Assembly: GCA_035771175.1 (NCBI GenBank)
Contig: CM069602.1
Coordinates: forward strand, 13,787,116-13,851,115
Direction of reading: 5' to 3'
Source of the DNA: Paratinospora sagittata
Lineage: Eukaryota; Streptophyta; Magnoliopsida; Ranunculales; Menispermaceae
DNA length: 64,000 nucleotides
Shown here piece after piece: positions 1-10,284 of this stretch. How positions within the stretch are numbered: the first letter of the stretch is position 1; each line of letters begins with the position of its first letter. The notes under the pieces were generated by a model. The model had not been told where the DNA came from. It worked only from the letters and a program-made list of their open reading frames with translations, and did no database searches. The translations under genes were made by a program, and so were the position numbers.

Positions 1-1295
1 AGTTAAATAAATAGTGAATAGTGAATAGTAAATTATGAACAGTGATGTGAACAGTATTTTGAAATCATAGATTCGTAGAGAACAGAATTTCGGACGTTTC
101 GATACTACAATCGTGATTTTTGGATAATTTGATATTTTTAGTAGCTACCGATATGATAAATGATGATTCTCATGATAATCTATGATTAATTTCAGTGTTT
201 AAAATGAGAGCTTAAGGGCATGGATAAACGCTCTTGAGGAAGTCCTATTGTTGCTCGATTTTAGAGGTTGACTTAGAAAACCCGTGTAACCACTGTGAGT
301 ATAGTTTTCTTGATTTGGTTCTTGTATGTCATTGTACGCATATAAACTGTTTGATTGTACGCATGTGATATTATATATAAGGCATTGAGTTTTATGGATC
401 ACGCAAACTGATTTTAGCATTGGAGTTTGTAATGATGAGGCTTTGCGATTCCTCATTGTCATTTCGTTAGGTCTGTCCTAACAAGGGTTGTGATCCTTGA
501 AATGACTGTTAATTGGGTAATGAGATGTTGTGGCTACCTTGTAACGGCCATACAAGGGTTAGACCCGCTCTCGTGCCTTGCGGAGGAGGGAGATTGTGCA
601 TGGTGTTATTGAATTGGGTCATGAGAAGTTGTGTCTACCTTGTACGACCATACAAGGGTTAGACCCGCTCTCTTGCCTTGCGGAGGTGGGAAATTGTGCA
701 TTGTATTATTGAAAAGCATGAAATTTATGTTGTTGACATGTATGATATTCGCTGAATGATGCATGTGTTGCATAAGTGTTTGAAATGATTTTAAATGTCA
801 TATTTCTATAAATGTATATAATTGTCATCTCAAGAACTATATTCACTGAGCTGTTGATTGCTCACCCCATTTCCTCCAACATTTCAGGTATTAATTCAAA
901 GGGAAAAGGGAAACTCCGTGACACGTGAACCTTCGTCTAGTACGTGTACGTATGTTTGGAGGCAAGAGATTATATTCTTGTTATTTTGATATGTATAATT
1001 ATCACATATTATACATATACTATCACCTAGATGGGTTGTGTGGTAATCTTATATAATGCTTGGAATGATGTCATGTACGAATTTCATTTGTGGAATGAAT
1101 GGAATGATTATGGAGATCTATATTGGATTTGATGAAAAAAAAAAAATAAAAAAAATAAAAAAATTCTGTAAGTTTGGGATGGATTGTGAGAGTACGTGAA
1201 GGCTGACAGTGTATTGTATACTGTATACAGGTATGTACAGTGTATAGTATATTGTGCCGGTCATGACGTCAGCCTACGTCAGGGACGTCGTGACA
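1..1295 (+). mobile_element. Ty3/Gypsy LTR, 3' part (cut by window edge)
   Basis: The right edge ends in TGACA, a normal LTR end. The last ~95 bases (from about 1200, with the CCGGTCATGACGTCA block) match the end of the solo LTR at 59161-61149 read on the minus strand. The block at 841-910 (CACTGAG, then GCTCACC, then TTTCAGG) also occurs in that solo LTR and in the LTRs of the Gypsy element at 2929-13246. No internal retrotransposon sequence follows 1295; a LINE sequence starts at once. This is therefore a solo LTR or the 3' LTR of an element lying to the left, inserted into a LINE. The left end and target duplication lie outside the window. Confidence 0.7.
511..712 (+). repeat. Two-copy tandem repeat inside the LTR, period about 101 bp
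   Basis: The unit starting AATTGGGTAATGAGATGTTG at 511 recurs at 612 with a few changes. Both units carry the block CATACAAGGGTTAGACCCGC. It is an internal duplication of the LTR. Confidence 0.75.
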
Positions 1296-1826
1296 CATTA
1301 TGTGTCAATCATGCAGATGACGCAGGTCATCTTTTCTTTGGATGCTCTTTCTTTATAAGCTTATGGGAAGAATGGAGATCACACCTTGGTAGTGTTTTCT
1401 CGACCCCGACGTTGATTGACGATGCGTTGGTGGTCACTCACATTAGAGGATTAAACTGTAGACAAGTTAAGATTATGCGGGCGGCAAATTTTGCAACCTT
1501 GTGGCTCATTTGGATGGAAAGTAATTATCGCATATTTGATAATGTTTATAAAAGAACTAAGGATGTGTGGACTAATGTCATGATGTTAGCTTCTTCGTGG
1601 GCAGTGGCTTTTAATCTTAATGGGGTTTTTTCCATGAACGAGTGGTTTCGGAACTGGAAGGCTTGTCTTGTTTGATTGTTGTGTTTATTTCTCTTTCTTG
1701 AATGTTGTGTGTAGTTTTGTTGGATTTGTTTATGTTGGTTTGAGTACTGCTGGTACTCTATTGATGTTGTCCCACTTTTCGTTGCTTTTAATATCAATAT
1801 ATATGTTTGTTTATTCTCAAAAAAAA
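1296..1826 (+). pseudogene. L1-type LINE 3' end: reverse-transcriptase zinc-binding domain and 3' UTR
   Basis: An open frame to the TGA at 1673-1675 encodes the C-terminal zinc-binding domain found after reverse transcriptase in plant L1-type LINEs (pattern HLFFGCSFF...LWEEW, then a Trp-rich tail). The rest of the reverse transcriptase is missing because the LTR at 1-1295 interrupts it. The 3' UTR continues to a short A run at 1819-1826. The segment from about 1586 has a close copy at 13689-13950, including the phrase TTGAGTACTGCTGGTA, which identifies it as a repeated 3' end. Non-functional remnant. Confidence 0.75.
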
Positions 1827-1854
1827 TTGATGAAACTGCATTTAGAGTAAATGT

Positions 1855-2625
1855 TAAGCTAGAAGTTAGGAGAGAGCTCTAGAATCTAAAGGGTTCAAGA
1901 TTAGTAGGATTAAAACTACATACGTTAAATGTAATTTTGGTGGAAGTACAAATTCAAATGATGAGATGGTGCAGATTGAGAGTTAAGAGAAGAGATATTA
2001 AGAAGCAATTTTTTTAAAAAATATTTAGGATTCATTATACATAATGAAGGAAAAATAGGTGAGAATGTAAACCATAGAGTTAAAGCAAGATGGGATTAAG
2101 TGGAGAAGTGCTTGTAGAGCATTGTATGATAAGCATGTCCCATTGAAGTTAATTTTTTTTTTTTATAAAGTTGCTACTAGGTCGGTCATGTTATATGGTA
2201 CAAAATGGTGGGCAATTAAAAAACATGTTACTAAACTAAGTGTAACAAAAATGTAAATGTTAAGATGGATATGTGATCAAACTTTCAAAGACAAAATTAG
2301 AAATGAGCATATTCAAGAAATGGTAGGAGTAGCGCCAATTAGAGATAATAAGAGAGAATCAATTAAGGCAGTTTGAACACATACAACATAGGTCTTTAAA
2401 TGCACCAGGTAAGAAGAGTGACCTATTAACACTAAATGATACCAATAGAGGTAAGGGTGGACCTTAAATCATCTGTACGAGATAATTAAAAAAGATCTAA
2501 CTTTATGTAATTTGAATGCTGACTTACCCTCAATAGAGCAGAGTAGAGATTGCAAATTTATATAGTCGGCCCCACGTAGTTGAAAAAAGGCTTAATTGAA
2601 TTAAGTTGTACGTCTACTAACATTT
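1855..2625 (+). pseudogene. RTE-type LINE remnant, C-terminal end of reverse transcriptase
   Basis: Conceptual translation in shifting frames gives recognisable pieces of the plant RTE-type LINE C-terminus: KYLG.IIHNEGKI, NVNHRVKARW, SVMLYGTKWWAIKKH, MLRWICD and DKIRNEHIQEMVG. Frameshifts and stops are frequent. The segment ends with the 3' signature seen at other RTE fragments in this window (CCCCACGTAGTTGAAAAAAGGC, split by drift, then an AATTGAATTAAG tail at about 2567-2610). Related fragments lie at 40508, 44435 and 47040. Between 2625 and 2870 there is only a GATGGTGATG-rich low-complexity stretch. Confidence 0.75.
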
Positions 2626-2882
2626 AAGGTCATGATCATGTAATTATGTGGTGAAGTCAATAGACAACAATCCTTGGTGATAACATATAATGACCAACCA
2701 CTTAAATAGTGCTTTCTAATGGTGATGGTGATGGCTACATGACAGTTGGTATTGGCGTTGGTTGTGGTAACAGGGGTGTTGGAAATGGCATGATGATGAT
2801 GGTGGTGTACATGGTCATGGGAATGTTGATGGCATGGTTCAAGTGGTAGTGAAAACTGTAGAGTCGAAATAATACCCTAGAG

Positions 2883-2928
2883 GTTTTTTTTTTCTCCTAA
2901 CACGTTGACCAAAGAGAGCTAGGACCCC
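2883..2928 (-). mobile_element. SINE, 3' tail part (split by the Gypsy element)
   Basis: This is the poly(A)-bearing end of a minus-strand SINE; the T run at about 2884-2893 is the A tail on the minus strand. Its other part is 13252-13433. The outer flanks are a 12-bp target duplication, AATACCCTAGAG at 2871-2882 and AATACTCTAGAG at 13434-13445, with one mismatch. Between the two parts sits the whole Gypsy element with its own 5-bp ACCCC duplication. Confidence 0.75.
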
Positions 2929-3349
2929 TGTGACGCCCCGAAAATTATTTCATCTAGCCCATAACCCAATTGTATTTTGCCCAAACTCTATGTGTTGCCT
3001 TGATATGTTTGGTGTTTGTTTGATGATTGTTTAATGTTTGTATAGTTAATGCTTGATAATGTATATAAATATATGTATCATAAATTGTATATGAGTCATG
3101 TTAAATTAAAGTTTAATGCATATGTTATTATTTATGCATGGGCTCATTAAACCATGAATTGATATGGGTTAGGATTGATGGAATAAAAGGATAAATGAAA
3201 TTGAAGATTTGGTGTATTAAATGGATTGGACATTTAAAATACATGTGGTTGGTATGGGTAGTATGAGACCAACACATGTGAAGGTTGGTGCATGAAAGTG
3301 GACAAGTGTCCAATGCCCACTTGTCTTCTTCAAGGAAGTGCTAGAATGA

Positions 3350-3512
3350 GTGGAGGGAACCAAGGAGAGGAAAACAAGGAGAGAATCAAGGAGAGAATCA
3401 AGGAGGGAATCAAGGAAGTGCTAGAAAGAGGTGAGTGGAGAGAAAAGAAAGAAGAAGAGAAAGAAAAGAAGAGAAAGGAAAGAAGAAGAGAAAGAAGGAG
3501 AGAGTTGCAGGA
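3350..3512 (+). repeat. Purine-only tract in LTR (also at 10706-10868)
   Basis: This stretch of about 160 bases is almost entirely A and G, with AAGGAGAGAATC repeats at its left end. Such homopurine tracts can form triplex or other non-B DNA. It lies in the promoter-containing half of the LTR, so a transcriptional role is possible but not shown. Confidence 0.7.
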
Positions 3513-3612
3513 GTAAGAACCCTGCGAGATTTTCATCAAAGAAGTGGATCTTTGGAATTTACGGTCAGATTGAGCTCAAATTTTGTCAGCACGTTCGTAG
3601 CTTATGGTTCTT

Positions 3613-3980
3613 CATTCTGGTCGGTGGAGATCTTGATCAGAGGTTTCTTCTGAGAGATCTAACCTCTCAAACAAAGCTGGCCGGAAAGTCTGGATTTCTC
3701 GCACTGTTTCGCTCAAACTTATAGATATCCTAAATCTACCGTTAGATGGTTATCAAAGTTGGGTATGTAGTTTATAACTGATATTTATACATTCTGAACG
3801 GTGGAGATCGTAATTAGAAGCTTGTGCTAAGAGATATAACCTCTGAAACAAAGCTGGTCGGAATTTCTGGGTTTCTCGTTCCGTTTCGGTAAAACTTGTA
3901 GATCTCCTCAACGTACCGTTGGATGGATATCAAATTTGAGTATGTAGTTTACAACAGATATTTCTGTATTCTGAACGGTG
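3613..3980 (+). repeat. 177-bp tandem duplication in LTR (also at 10969-11336)
   Basis: CATTCTGGTCGGTGGAGATC at 3613 recurs as CATTCTGAACGGTGGAGATC at 3790, and a third copy starts at about 3967. Both full units carry ACAAAGCTGGYCGGAA and a run ending in GTATGTAGTTTA. The units have diverged from each other, so the duplication is older than this insertion. Confidence 0.8.
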
Positions 3981-5065
3981 GAAATATTTATACGTTAATT
4001 ATTTTGTGTGATATAGCCATCTGAGTTTGGGTATTTGCAGCAGGAAAGGAGAAACTGTCTGATTAGACACTTGCTCATCAAAGATACATATCTTTTCGGT
4101 CCACCGTTGGATTGGGCTGATATTTGGACAGAAGGTTTGTTTCTTCACATACTTCAATCTGTACGGTTGATTTTGTGATTTCATATTTCTGTTGGTAGAT
4201 TGATACATCTGAACAGAATAATACATGTGAAGAATTGGTAGGGTTGTTTGTATTAGACCTACATTTAGAATATGAACTTAGACCTTTCCAAATAGCTTGC
4301 ATGTCAACTATGTTGACCTAGTTGCCATTGTGGATGAACCCATGATGCAAAATCAGTGATATACATGGCTGAACATGGCGACCTAGTGTAAATCGACAAT
4401 ATGGCCTAAGTATGGAAAATTTCATATTTTAGGGTTTTTGATGCTTTTGGCTTAGAATCATTGAATTGATGCAACTTATGTTTAATTAAGCATGATTAGA
4501 GTTGATTATGCTACTGATTTGGTGGTTGTGACCATATCATGGGTTAGGCCTACTTGTGATCAAGTGACCCAAATTTGGACATGTTTATGCCTAAGGAATT
4601 GAAAATCAGTATTTTTGATTAATAGAATGGTTTATGAATGAGAACTATGCATTAGAGGCCTAAGTCATGTGATTTGAGTTGAATGATGGGATTAAATGGG
4701 ATTTAGGCCGATTAATTATATGTGGGCTGATTTAGGGTTGATTTGTAATGTCTATGTAATTGAGCATAGAAATTGATGTATGGTAGGATATTGATGTATG
4801 TTTCAGGATCTTGATTGGGTTGATTCGGTTTGGTGGTCGTGTGTGATTAAATACTCTCGCGAGGCTTGGTTGTGAGTAGGCTTCACTTATGATTATATCA
4901 TTTATGTCATCATATCACTTATATATATTGTATGTTGAAAGCATGAATGTGTTCTAATGTTTTGAATGATGCATTGATTTGAGAAAACCTTATGACTTTG
5001 GTTGGGCCCATTTATCTGGCTAATAGGGGGACTTGACCTTGTCATAGGAGGGTTTTAAGAAGGAA

Positions 5066-5170
5066 ATGATTGGGATCAACGGCACGGTGAAATAGACGTG
5101 GACTAGTAACCCAAGTAAACATGATTGGGATCAACGGCACGGCGAAATAGACGTGGACTAGTAACCCAAG
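5066..5170 (+). repeat. 55-bp tandem duplication in LTR (also at 12422-12526)
   Basis: The unit ATGATTGGGATCAACGGCAC occurs at 5066 and 5121. Each copy continues through GACGTGGACTAGTAACCCAA. The two units are almost identical. Confidence 0.85.
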
Positions 5171-5892
5171 GCATGTGAAATGTGGATCCAAATTGATAAA
5201 CTTTTACTTGCATCGAACTTATTATAAATGCTTGATATCTATATGTTATGAGCTTTTAATCATGCTACACATTGACATGCATACATGGTTTTTATTGATG
5301 AGTATTGATAGCATATTTGAATTCTATTCACTGGGCATCGTTGGCTCACCCTCATTTTCCTCTTTCAGGTCCTTCTGTCCCGAATAAGGGCAAGGGAGTA
5401 GTCATATCTTGAGGGCCTTGCCTGCGAGAGAATCCAAGTCCTCTATGTGAGTTGAGAGGCATTTTGATTGAATTGTGTTTTATATTATGAAGTATTATAT
5501 TTTGGATTATGTAATTATAATACTTACCACATTTTAGTATGGGTGAGTTGGGACTTGCTAGATAGACCATGTGGGCACATGACGGTTTTTTTTATTTGTA
5601 CCCACAATTTTGGACTTTATGTGTATGTCAATTTTTAATGGACTGTAGGAATTATGATTTTATTTATGGTTCATTTTTATGGATTATCTCGTCTTTGATG
5701 ATTAATACAGTGGGTAGTTTTGTTTAGTACCTTTTGATATTATGTCGTTGTTTGAGATAAGGCTCGTAGGGTCTCAACCACCTCACGGGAGTTGAGGAGT
5801 GGTCGGAGATGCCTACGCCGGGCGTCCCGCCCCGGCATTCCGCATGCCATTCCCTGTGGGGTTGGTGGTCCGGGGCGCGGGGTCGCCACAGT

Positions 5893-5904
5893 TGGTATCG
5901 GAGC
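5893..5904 (+). other. Primer-binding site of the Gypsy element
   Basis: TGGTATCGGAGC lies 2 nt inside the 5' LTR. It differs at one base from TGGTATCAGAGC, the usual site for initiator tRNA-Met in plant retroelements. Confidence 0.9.
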
Positions 5905-6045
5905 CTGATTTTACTAGGTTTGGTCTATGTATTGGACTTAGATGACTTTGACCTAGGAATTTGGTGAGAGATTTAGGTGATTAAAAAGCTTAAAGGAATT
6001 AACTTAAAAGCCTTAGTATCATATTTTCTGTGTGTATTATATGAT

Positions 6046-6760
6046 ATGGGTAGTTATAAGGCGGGCACTAGTGGGGCTGAGGCTAGTGGAGCTGCAGGGG
6101 CAGCAGGACCTCAAATGGTTGTACCTCAGCCTATGCCTACACCTGCTCCTATTGTTGTGGAGAACCCCACTAATCGGCAGATCAAACTGCTAGAGAAGTT
6201 CATGAAACTAAAGGCTAAGGAATTTACTGGTGGAGTTGACTTAAAAAAGGCCGAAGAATGGCTGAAGAATGTCTAGAAGATCAGTCGCTCTTTAGAGCTT
6301 GATGAGGAGTCTCAGGTCCTATGTGCTGCTCACACACTGGAGAGTGATGCAGAGGACTGGTGGCTTTCAGTGTTGGTATGTCTACACGGGCAGCTCCAGG
6401 TGAACAGACTTCACAAGCAAAGTCTGGGGGGCAGTTCCAGACTCCGTGGAAGAAGGGAAGATGGGAAAGGAAGAGAAAGTTTTATGGAGGAGCACAGTCC
6501 GAGGGTACTCAGAGTAAGACATCCCAGGTTCAGACTGGTATGATGGCCTCACCAGTGGTTCCCTCTCCTGTCCCGATTCCTATTCAGGCACCGAGTGCAC
6601 CGAGACCCCATTCTCACAGACTGCTGGCCGAGGCAGAGGTAGAGGCCGAGGAAGCTATGTGACGACATCTCAGACTGGATCATTTGTGCCCAAGGCTCCA
6701 TTTTTATGTTATCAATGTGGGCAGGCTGGGCATAGGAAGTCCGAGTGTCCAAATTTTTAG
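6046..6760 (+). pseudogene. gag remnant of the Gypsy element, internally deleted
   Basis: It starts at ATG 6046 (MGSYKAGTSG). The early part contains the phrase FTGGVDLKKAEEWL typical of Gypsy capsid. A TAG at 6274-6276 interrupts it, and the frame continues to AEDWW at about 6360. Most of the rest of the capsid domain is then missing, and a basic Gln-rich linker follows in another frame. A CX2CX4HX4C zinc knuckle (CYQCGQAGHRKSEC) sits at 6707-6748, and a TAG ends the frame at 6758-6760. Length is well below a normal Gypsy gag, so no working capsid is expected. Confidence 0.9.
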
Positions 6761-9700
6761 AGAGCTCAGGGATTTGTGCAGCAGTCCAGTGCCAGAGAGA
6801 CAGCAAAGGCAGCTACTGAGCCAGACCCGACAGCATCCAAGACTTTGGTGGAAGGTACTCTTATTATTTGTGGTACTTCTATGCATGTATTATCTGATGC
6901 TGGGTCTACATTATCATTCATATCTGGACGTATGGTAGATAATTTGCATTTGACTCCCATTATGGCTAGTACGTGGTTAGTGGTGAGTACTGTAGCTGGG
7001 GAGAGGATCTACCCGAACATGATCTGTAGCCAGTGTGTGGTTCAGATTGGTGATGTTGAGATGCCTATTGACTTTCGAGTCCTAGAGTTTTTAGAGTTTG
7101 ATGCAATTCTAGGAATGGATTGGCTCACGGCATATCATGCAGTTGTCGACTGTTTCGCAAAGAGAATCATTTTTCAAATCCCCGGACACCCAGTGTTTAC
7201 ACTACAGGGTAAAGCTTCAGACCAGACAGTCACGAGGGGTAGATTTGTGACTGATGGAGATAGGGAGATTTTGGTTGGGTTAGTGCCTGAAGAGGAAGAG
7301 ACTAGTGAGGTGATACTTGAGGATATTGCCATTGTTAGGGACTTTCCAGATGTGTTCCCTGCAGATCTTCCAGGATTACCACCGAAGCGAGAGATCGATT
7401 TCATTATTGAACTAGTCCCTGGCACGAAGCCTATCTCCATGGCACCATATAGAATGGCGCCAGCCGAGTTGAAAGAGTTACAAAAACAGCTCGAGGAGTT
7501 ATTGGCTAAGGGCTTTATTTTCCCGAGCGTGTCACCCTGGGGAGCTCCAGTTCTTTTTGTGAAAAAGAAAGATGGGAGCTTGCGGTTATGCATCGACTAT
7601 CGCCAATTGAACAGGGTGACCATCAAGAACAAATATCCTCTCCCAAGGATTGATGACTTGTTTGATCAGTTGAGGGGAGCGAAGTATTTTTCGAAGATTG
7701 ATTTGCGCTCCGGGTATCATCAGCTGAGGATCAGGAAGGAAGATGTGCCTAAGACAGCATTCAGAACCCGCTATGGACATTATGAGTTCCTTGTGATGCC
7801 ATTTGGTGTGACTAATGCACCGGCGATGTTCATGGACCTGATGCAGAGGGTCTTTAGGCAGTATCTGGATAAGTTTGTCATCGTCTTCATTGATGACATA
7901 TTGGTGTATTCCAAGACTCAAGCTGAGCATGAAGAACACCTTAGAGTGACCTTGCAAACTCTGAGAGAGCATAGGCTATATGCAAAGCTGAGCAAGTGCG
8001 AGTTTTGGATCACCGAAGTGAAGTTCTTAGGTCATGTGGTGAGTTCTTAGGGGATTTCAGTTGATCCGTCTAAGGTTGAAGCCATTATCAGTTGGCCTAG
8101 GCCTACCACAGTGACCGAGATCAGAAGCTTTCTTGGGTTAGCTGGTTACTATAGGAGATTCGTTCAGGGATTCTCCAAGATAGCTACGCCTATGACTAGG
8201 CTCACCCAGAAAGATGTGTCCTTTGTATGGACCGAGGAGTGTGAGAATGCCTTTTTAGAGTTGAAGAAAAGATTGACATCTACGCCAGTGTTGATTTTGC
8301 CAGAGCCTGATCAGGAGTTAGTTATCTATACTGATGCCTCTCGTATCGGCTTGGGTTGCGTGTTGATGCAGAAGGATAGGGTCATTGCTTATGCATCGAG
8401 GCAGTTGAAGGTGCATGAAAAAAAACTACCCTGTTCATGACTTAGAACTGGCCGCAATGGTTTTTGCTTTGAAGATTTGGAGGCATTATCTCTATGGTGA
8501 GAGATTCACTTTGTATTCTGACCATAAGAGCCTCAAGTATTTGTTCTCTCAGAAGGAATTGAACATGAGGCAGAGAAGGTGGTTAGAGCTCCTCAAAGAC
8601 TATGATTTTACATTGGAATACCACCCAGGTAAAGCCAATGTAGTGGCTGATGCATTGAGCAGGAAGCGGGTAGAGACAGTTATGGTAGCACACCAGATGT
8701 CTCATGAGTGGAGACTACTTGAGGCGGCTACGGTTATGAGTATATGTGCTACCCCTTCAGATCAGATTGTGATATGTGCTCAAATGAGAGCTCAGCCTAC
8801 ACAAGTCCAGGAGGTAATTGACCAACAGAGACTTGACGTTGATTATGGGATATACAAGTCTTGGGCTGAGAGCAGTGATTTTACTGATTGGCACTTGTCA
8901 TCTGATGGTGCCTTGAGATTTAGGGGACGTTTATGGGTTCCCACAGATCCACGACTTAGACAGAGTGTTCTCCAAGAGGCTCACAGATCTCATTATGCTA
9001 TTCATCCTGGCGGAACCAAGATGTATCATGATATGAAAAGAATGTATTGGTGGCCCGACATGAAGAGAGAAATAGCTCAGTTCATTCAGAGGTGTGAGAT
9101 CTGTCAAAGAGTCAAAGCTGAGCATCAGAGGCCTGGAGGGCAGTTGCAACCGCTTGCCATTCCTGAGTGGAAATGGGAGCATGTCACTATGGATTTTGTT
9201 GTGGGATTACCCAACACCCCGAGGAGACATAATGCTGTTTGGGTTATTATTGATCGCTTGACCAAGTCTGCTCACTTTCTACCGGTGAACACTAGGGATT
9301 CTATGGACAAGCTGAGCAGACTCTATATGCGGGAGATAGTCAGATTACATGGAGTGCCTGTTTCGATTGTGTCAGATAGGGATCCGAGGTTTACATCGGT
9401 ATTCTGGCAGGGGTTGCAGAGGCAGCTAGGCACTAGACTAGATCTCAGTACCGCTTTTCACCCCCAGACGGATGGCCAGTCTGAGAGGCTGATATCGATT
9501 TTAGAGGATATGCTTCGAGCTTGTGTCCTTGAGTCCAGTGGTAACTGGGAGGAGTACATACATTTGTGTGAGTTCGCGTACAACAATAGCTATCAGTCCA
9601 GTATTGGCATGGCTCCTTTTGAGGCATTGTATGGTCGACCCTGTAGATCTCCGATCTGTTGGACGGAGGTAGGGGATGTTGCGATGATGGGACCAGAGTT

Positions 9701-10241
9701 TGTACAAGAACACACAGAGAATATTAAGAGGATCAAGCATAATATGAAAGTAGCCCAAGACAGGCAGAAGAGTTACACTGATGCCAAGCGGAAGACCGTA
9801 GAGTTCGAGGTGGGTGACCAAGTTTTATTGAAGGTCTCACCTCAGAAGGGCCAAACTAGATTTGGGATAAAAGGCAAGCTCGCTCCGAGATTTATTGGGC
9901 CGTTCGAGGTTTTAGAACGAATTGGCCCCGTCGCTTACCGATTAGCCTTGCCACCTCAGTTAGCAGCAGTCCACAATGTCTTTCACGTGTCAATGCTGAG
10001 AGTATACAAGAGTGATTTTGATCACGTCTTGGACTGGAGGAACATTGAACTGAGGCAGGATGGGACTTATGATGAGGAACCTATTCAGATACTTGACCGG
10101 AAGGTCCAGAGGTTACGTAACCGTGAGATTCCGATGGTTAAGGTGAGATGGCAGTTCCATGGCGAGGAACAGGTTACTTGGGAGCGTGAGGACTACATGA
10201 TGGAGCACTTTGCCGAGTTCATGGGCTTAGGTAATTCTTAA
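6761..10241 (+). pseudogene. pol of the Gypsy element: PR-RT-RH-IN-chromodomain, broken
   Basis: Domains in order: aspartic protease (DAGS at about 6896, where DSGA/DTGA is commoner); reverse transcriptase with [13 protein letters not shown] and the catalytic FIDDILVYS at about 7885; RNase H (TDAS, then DHKSLKYL); and integrase with an HHCC zinc site (8990-9110) and D, D, E residues near 9192, 9378 and 9482. A chromodomain-like tail ([10 protein letters not shown]...VTWERE) lies at 10070-10200. Breaks are a TAG at 8048-8050 after the reverse transcriptase and a one-base frameshift in the A run near 8420. The frame from 8415 to 10241 is open. Confidence 0.95.
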
Positions 10242-10271
10242 CCTTAAAACTTCGAGGACGAAGTTCATTCT

Positions 10272-10284
10272 AAGGTGGGTGTGA
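10272..10284 (+). other. Polypurine tract of the Gypsy element
   Basis: A purine-rich stretch (AAGGTGGGTGTGA) lies directly before the 3' LTR and is the expected primer for plus-strand synthesis. Confidence 0.7.

Larger units (their letters stand above)
2929..5890 (+). repeat. 5' LTR of the Gypsy element
   Basis: It starts TGTGACGCCCCG and ends CGCCACA, 2 nt before the primer-binding site. It aligns without indels to 10285-13246 at a constant offset of 7356. Differences noticed are at 3655, 3690, 5175-5178 and 5831. It holds an A/G-only tract (about 3350-3512), a 177-bp tandem duplication (3613-3980) and a 55-bp tandem duplication (5066-5170). The short lysine- and arginine-rich frames in the purine tract are composition artefacts. 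Confidence 0.97.

Noticed and set aside
511..712. A CRISPR-like or satellite array
   Set aside because: Only two units of ~101 bp without spacers, inside an LTR of a plant genome.
3292..3724. Lys/Arg/Glu-rich short frames in the Gypsy LTR
   Set aside because: They come from an A/G-only tract and recur identically in the other LTR; there is no domain and no conserved start.
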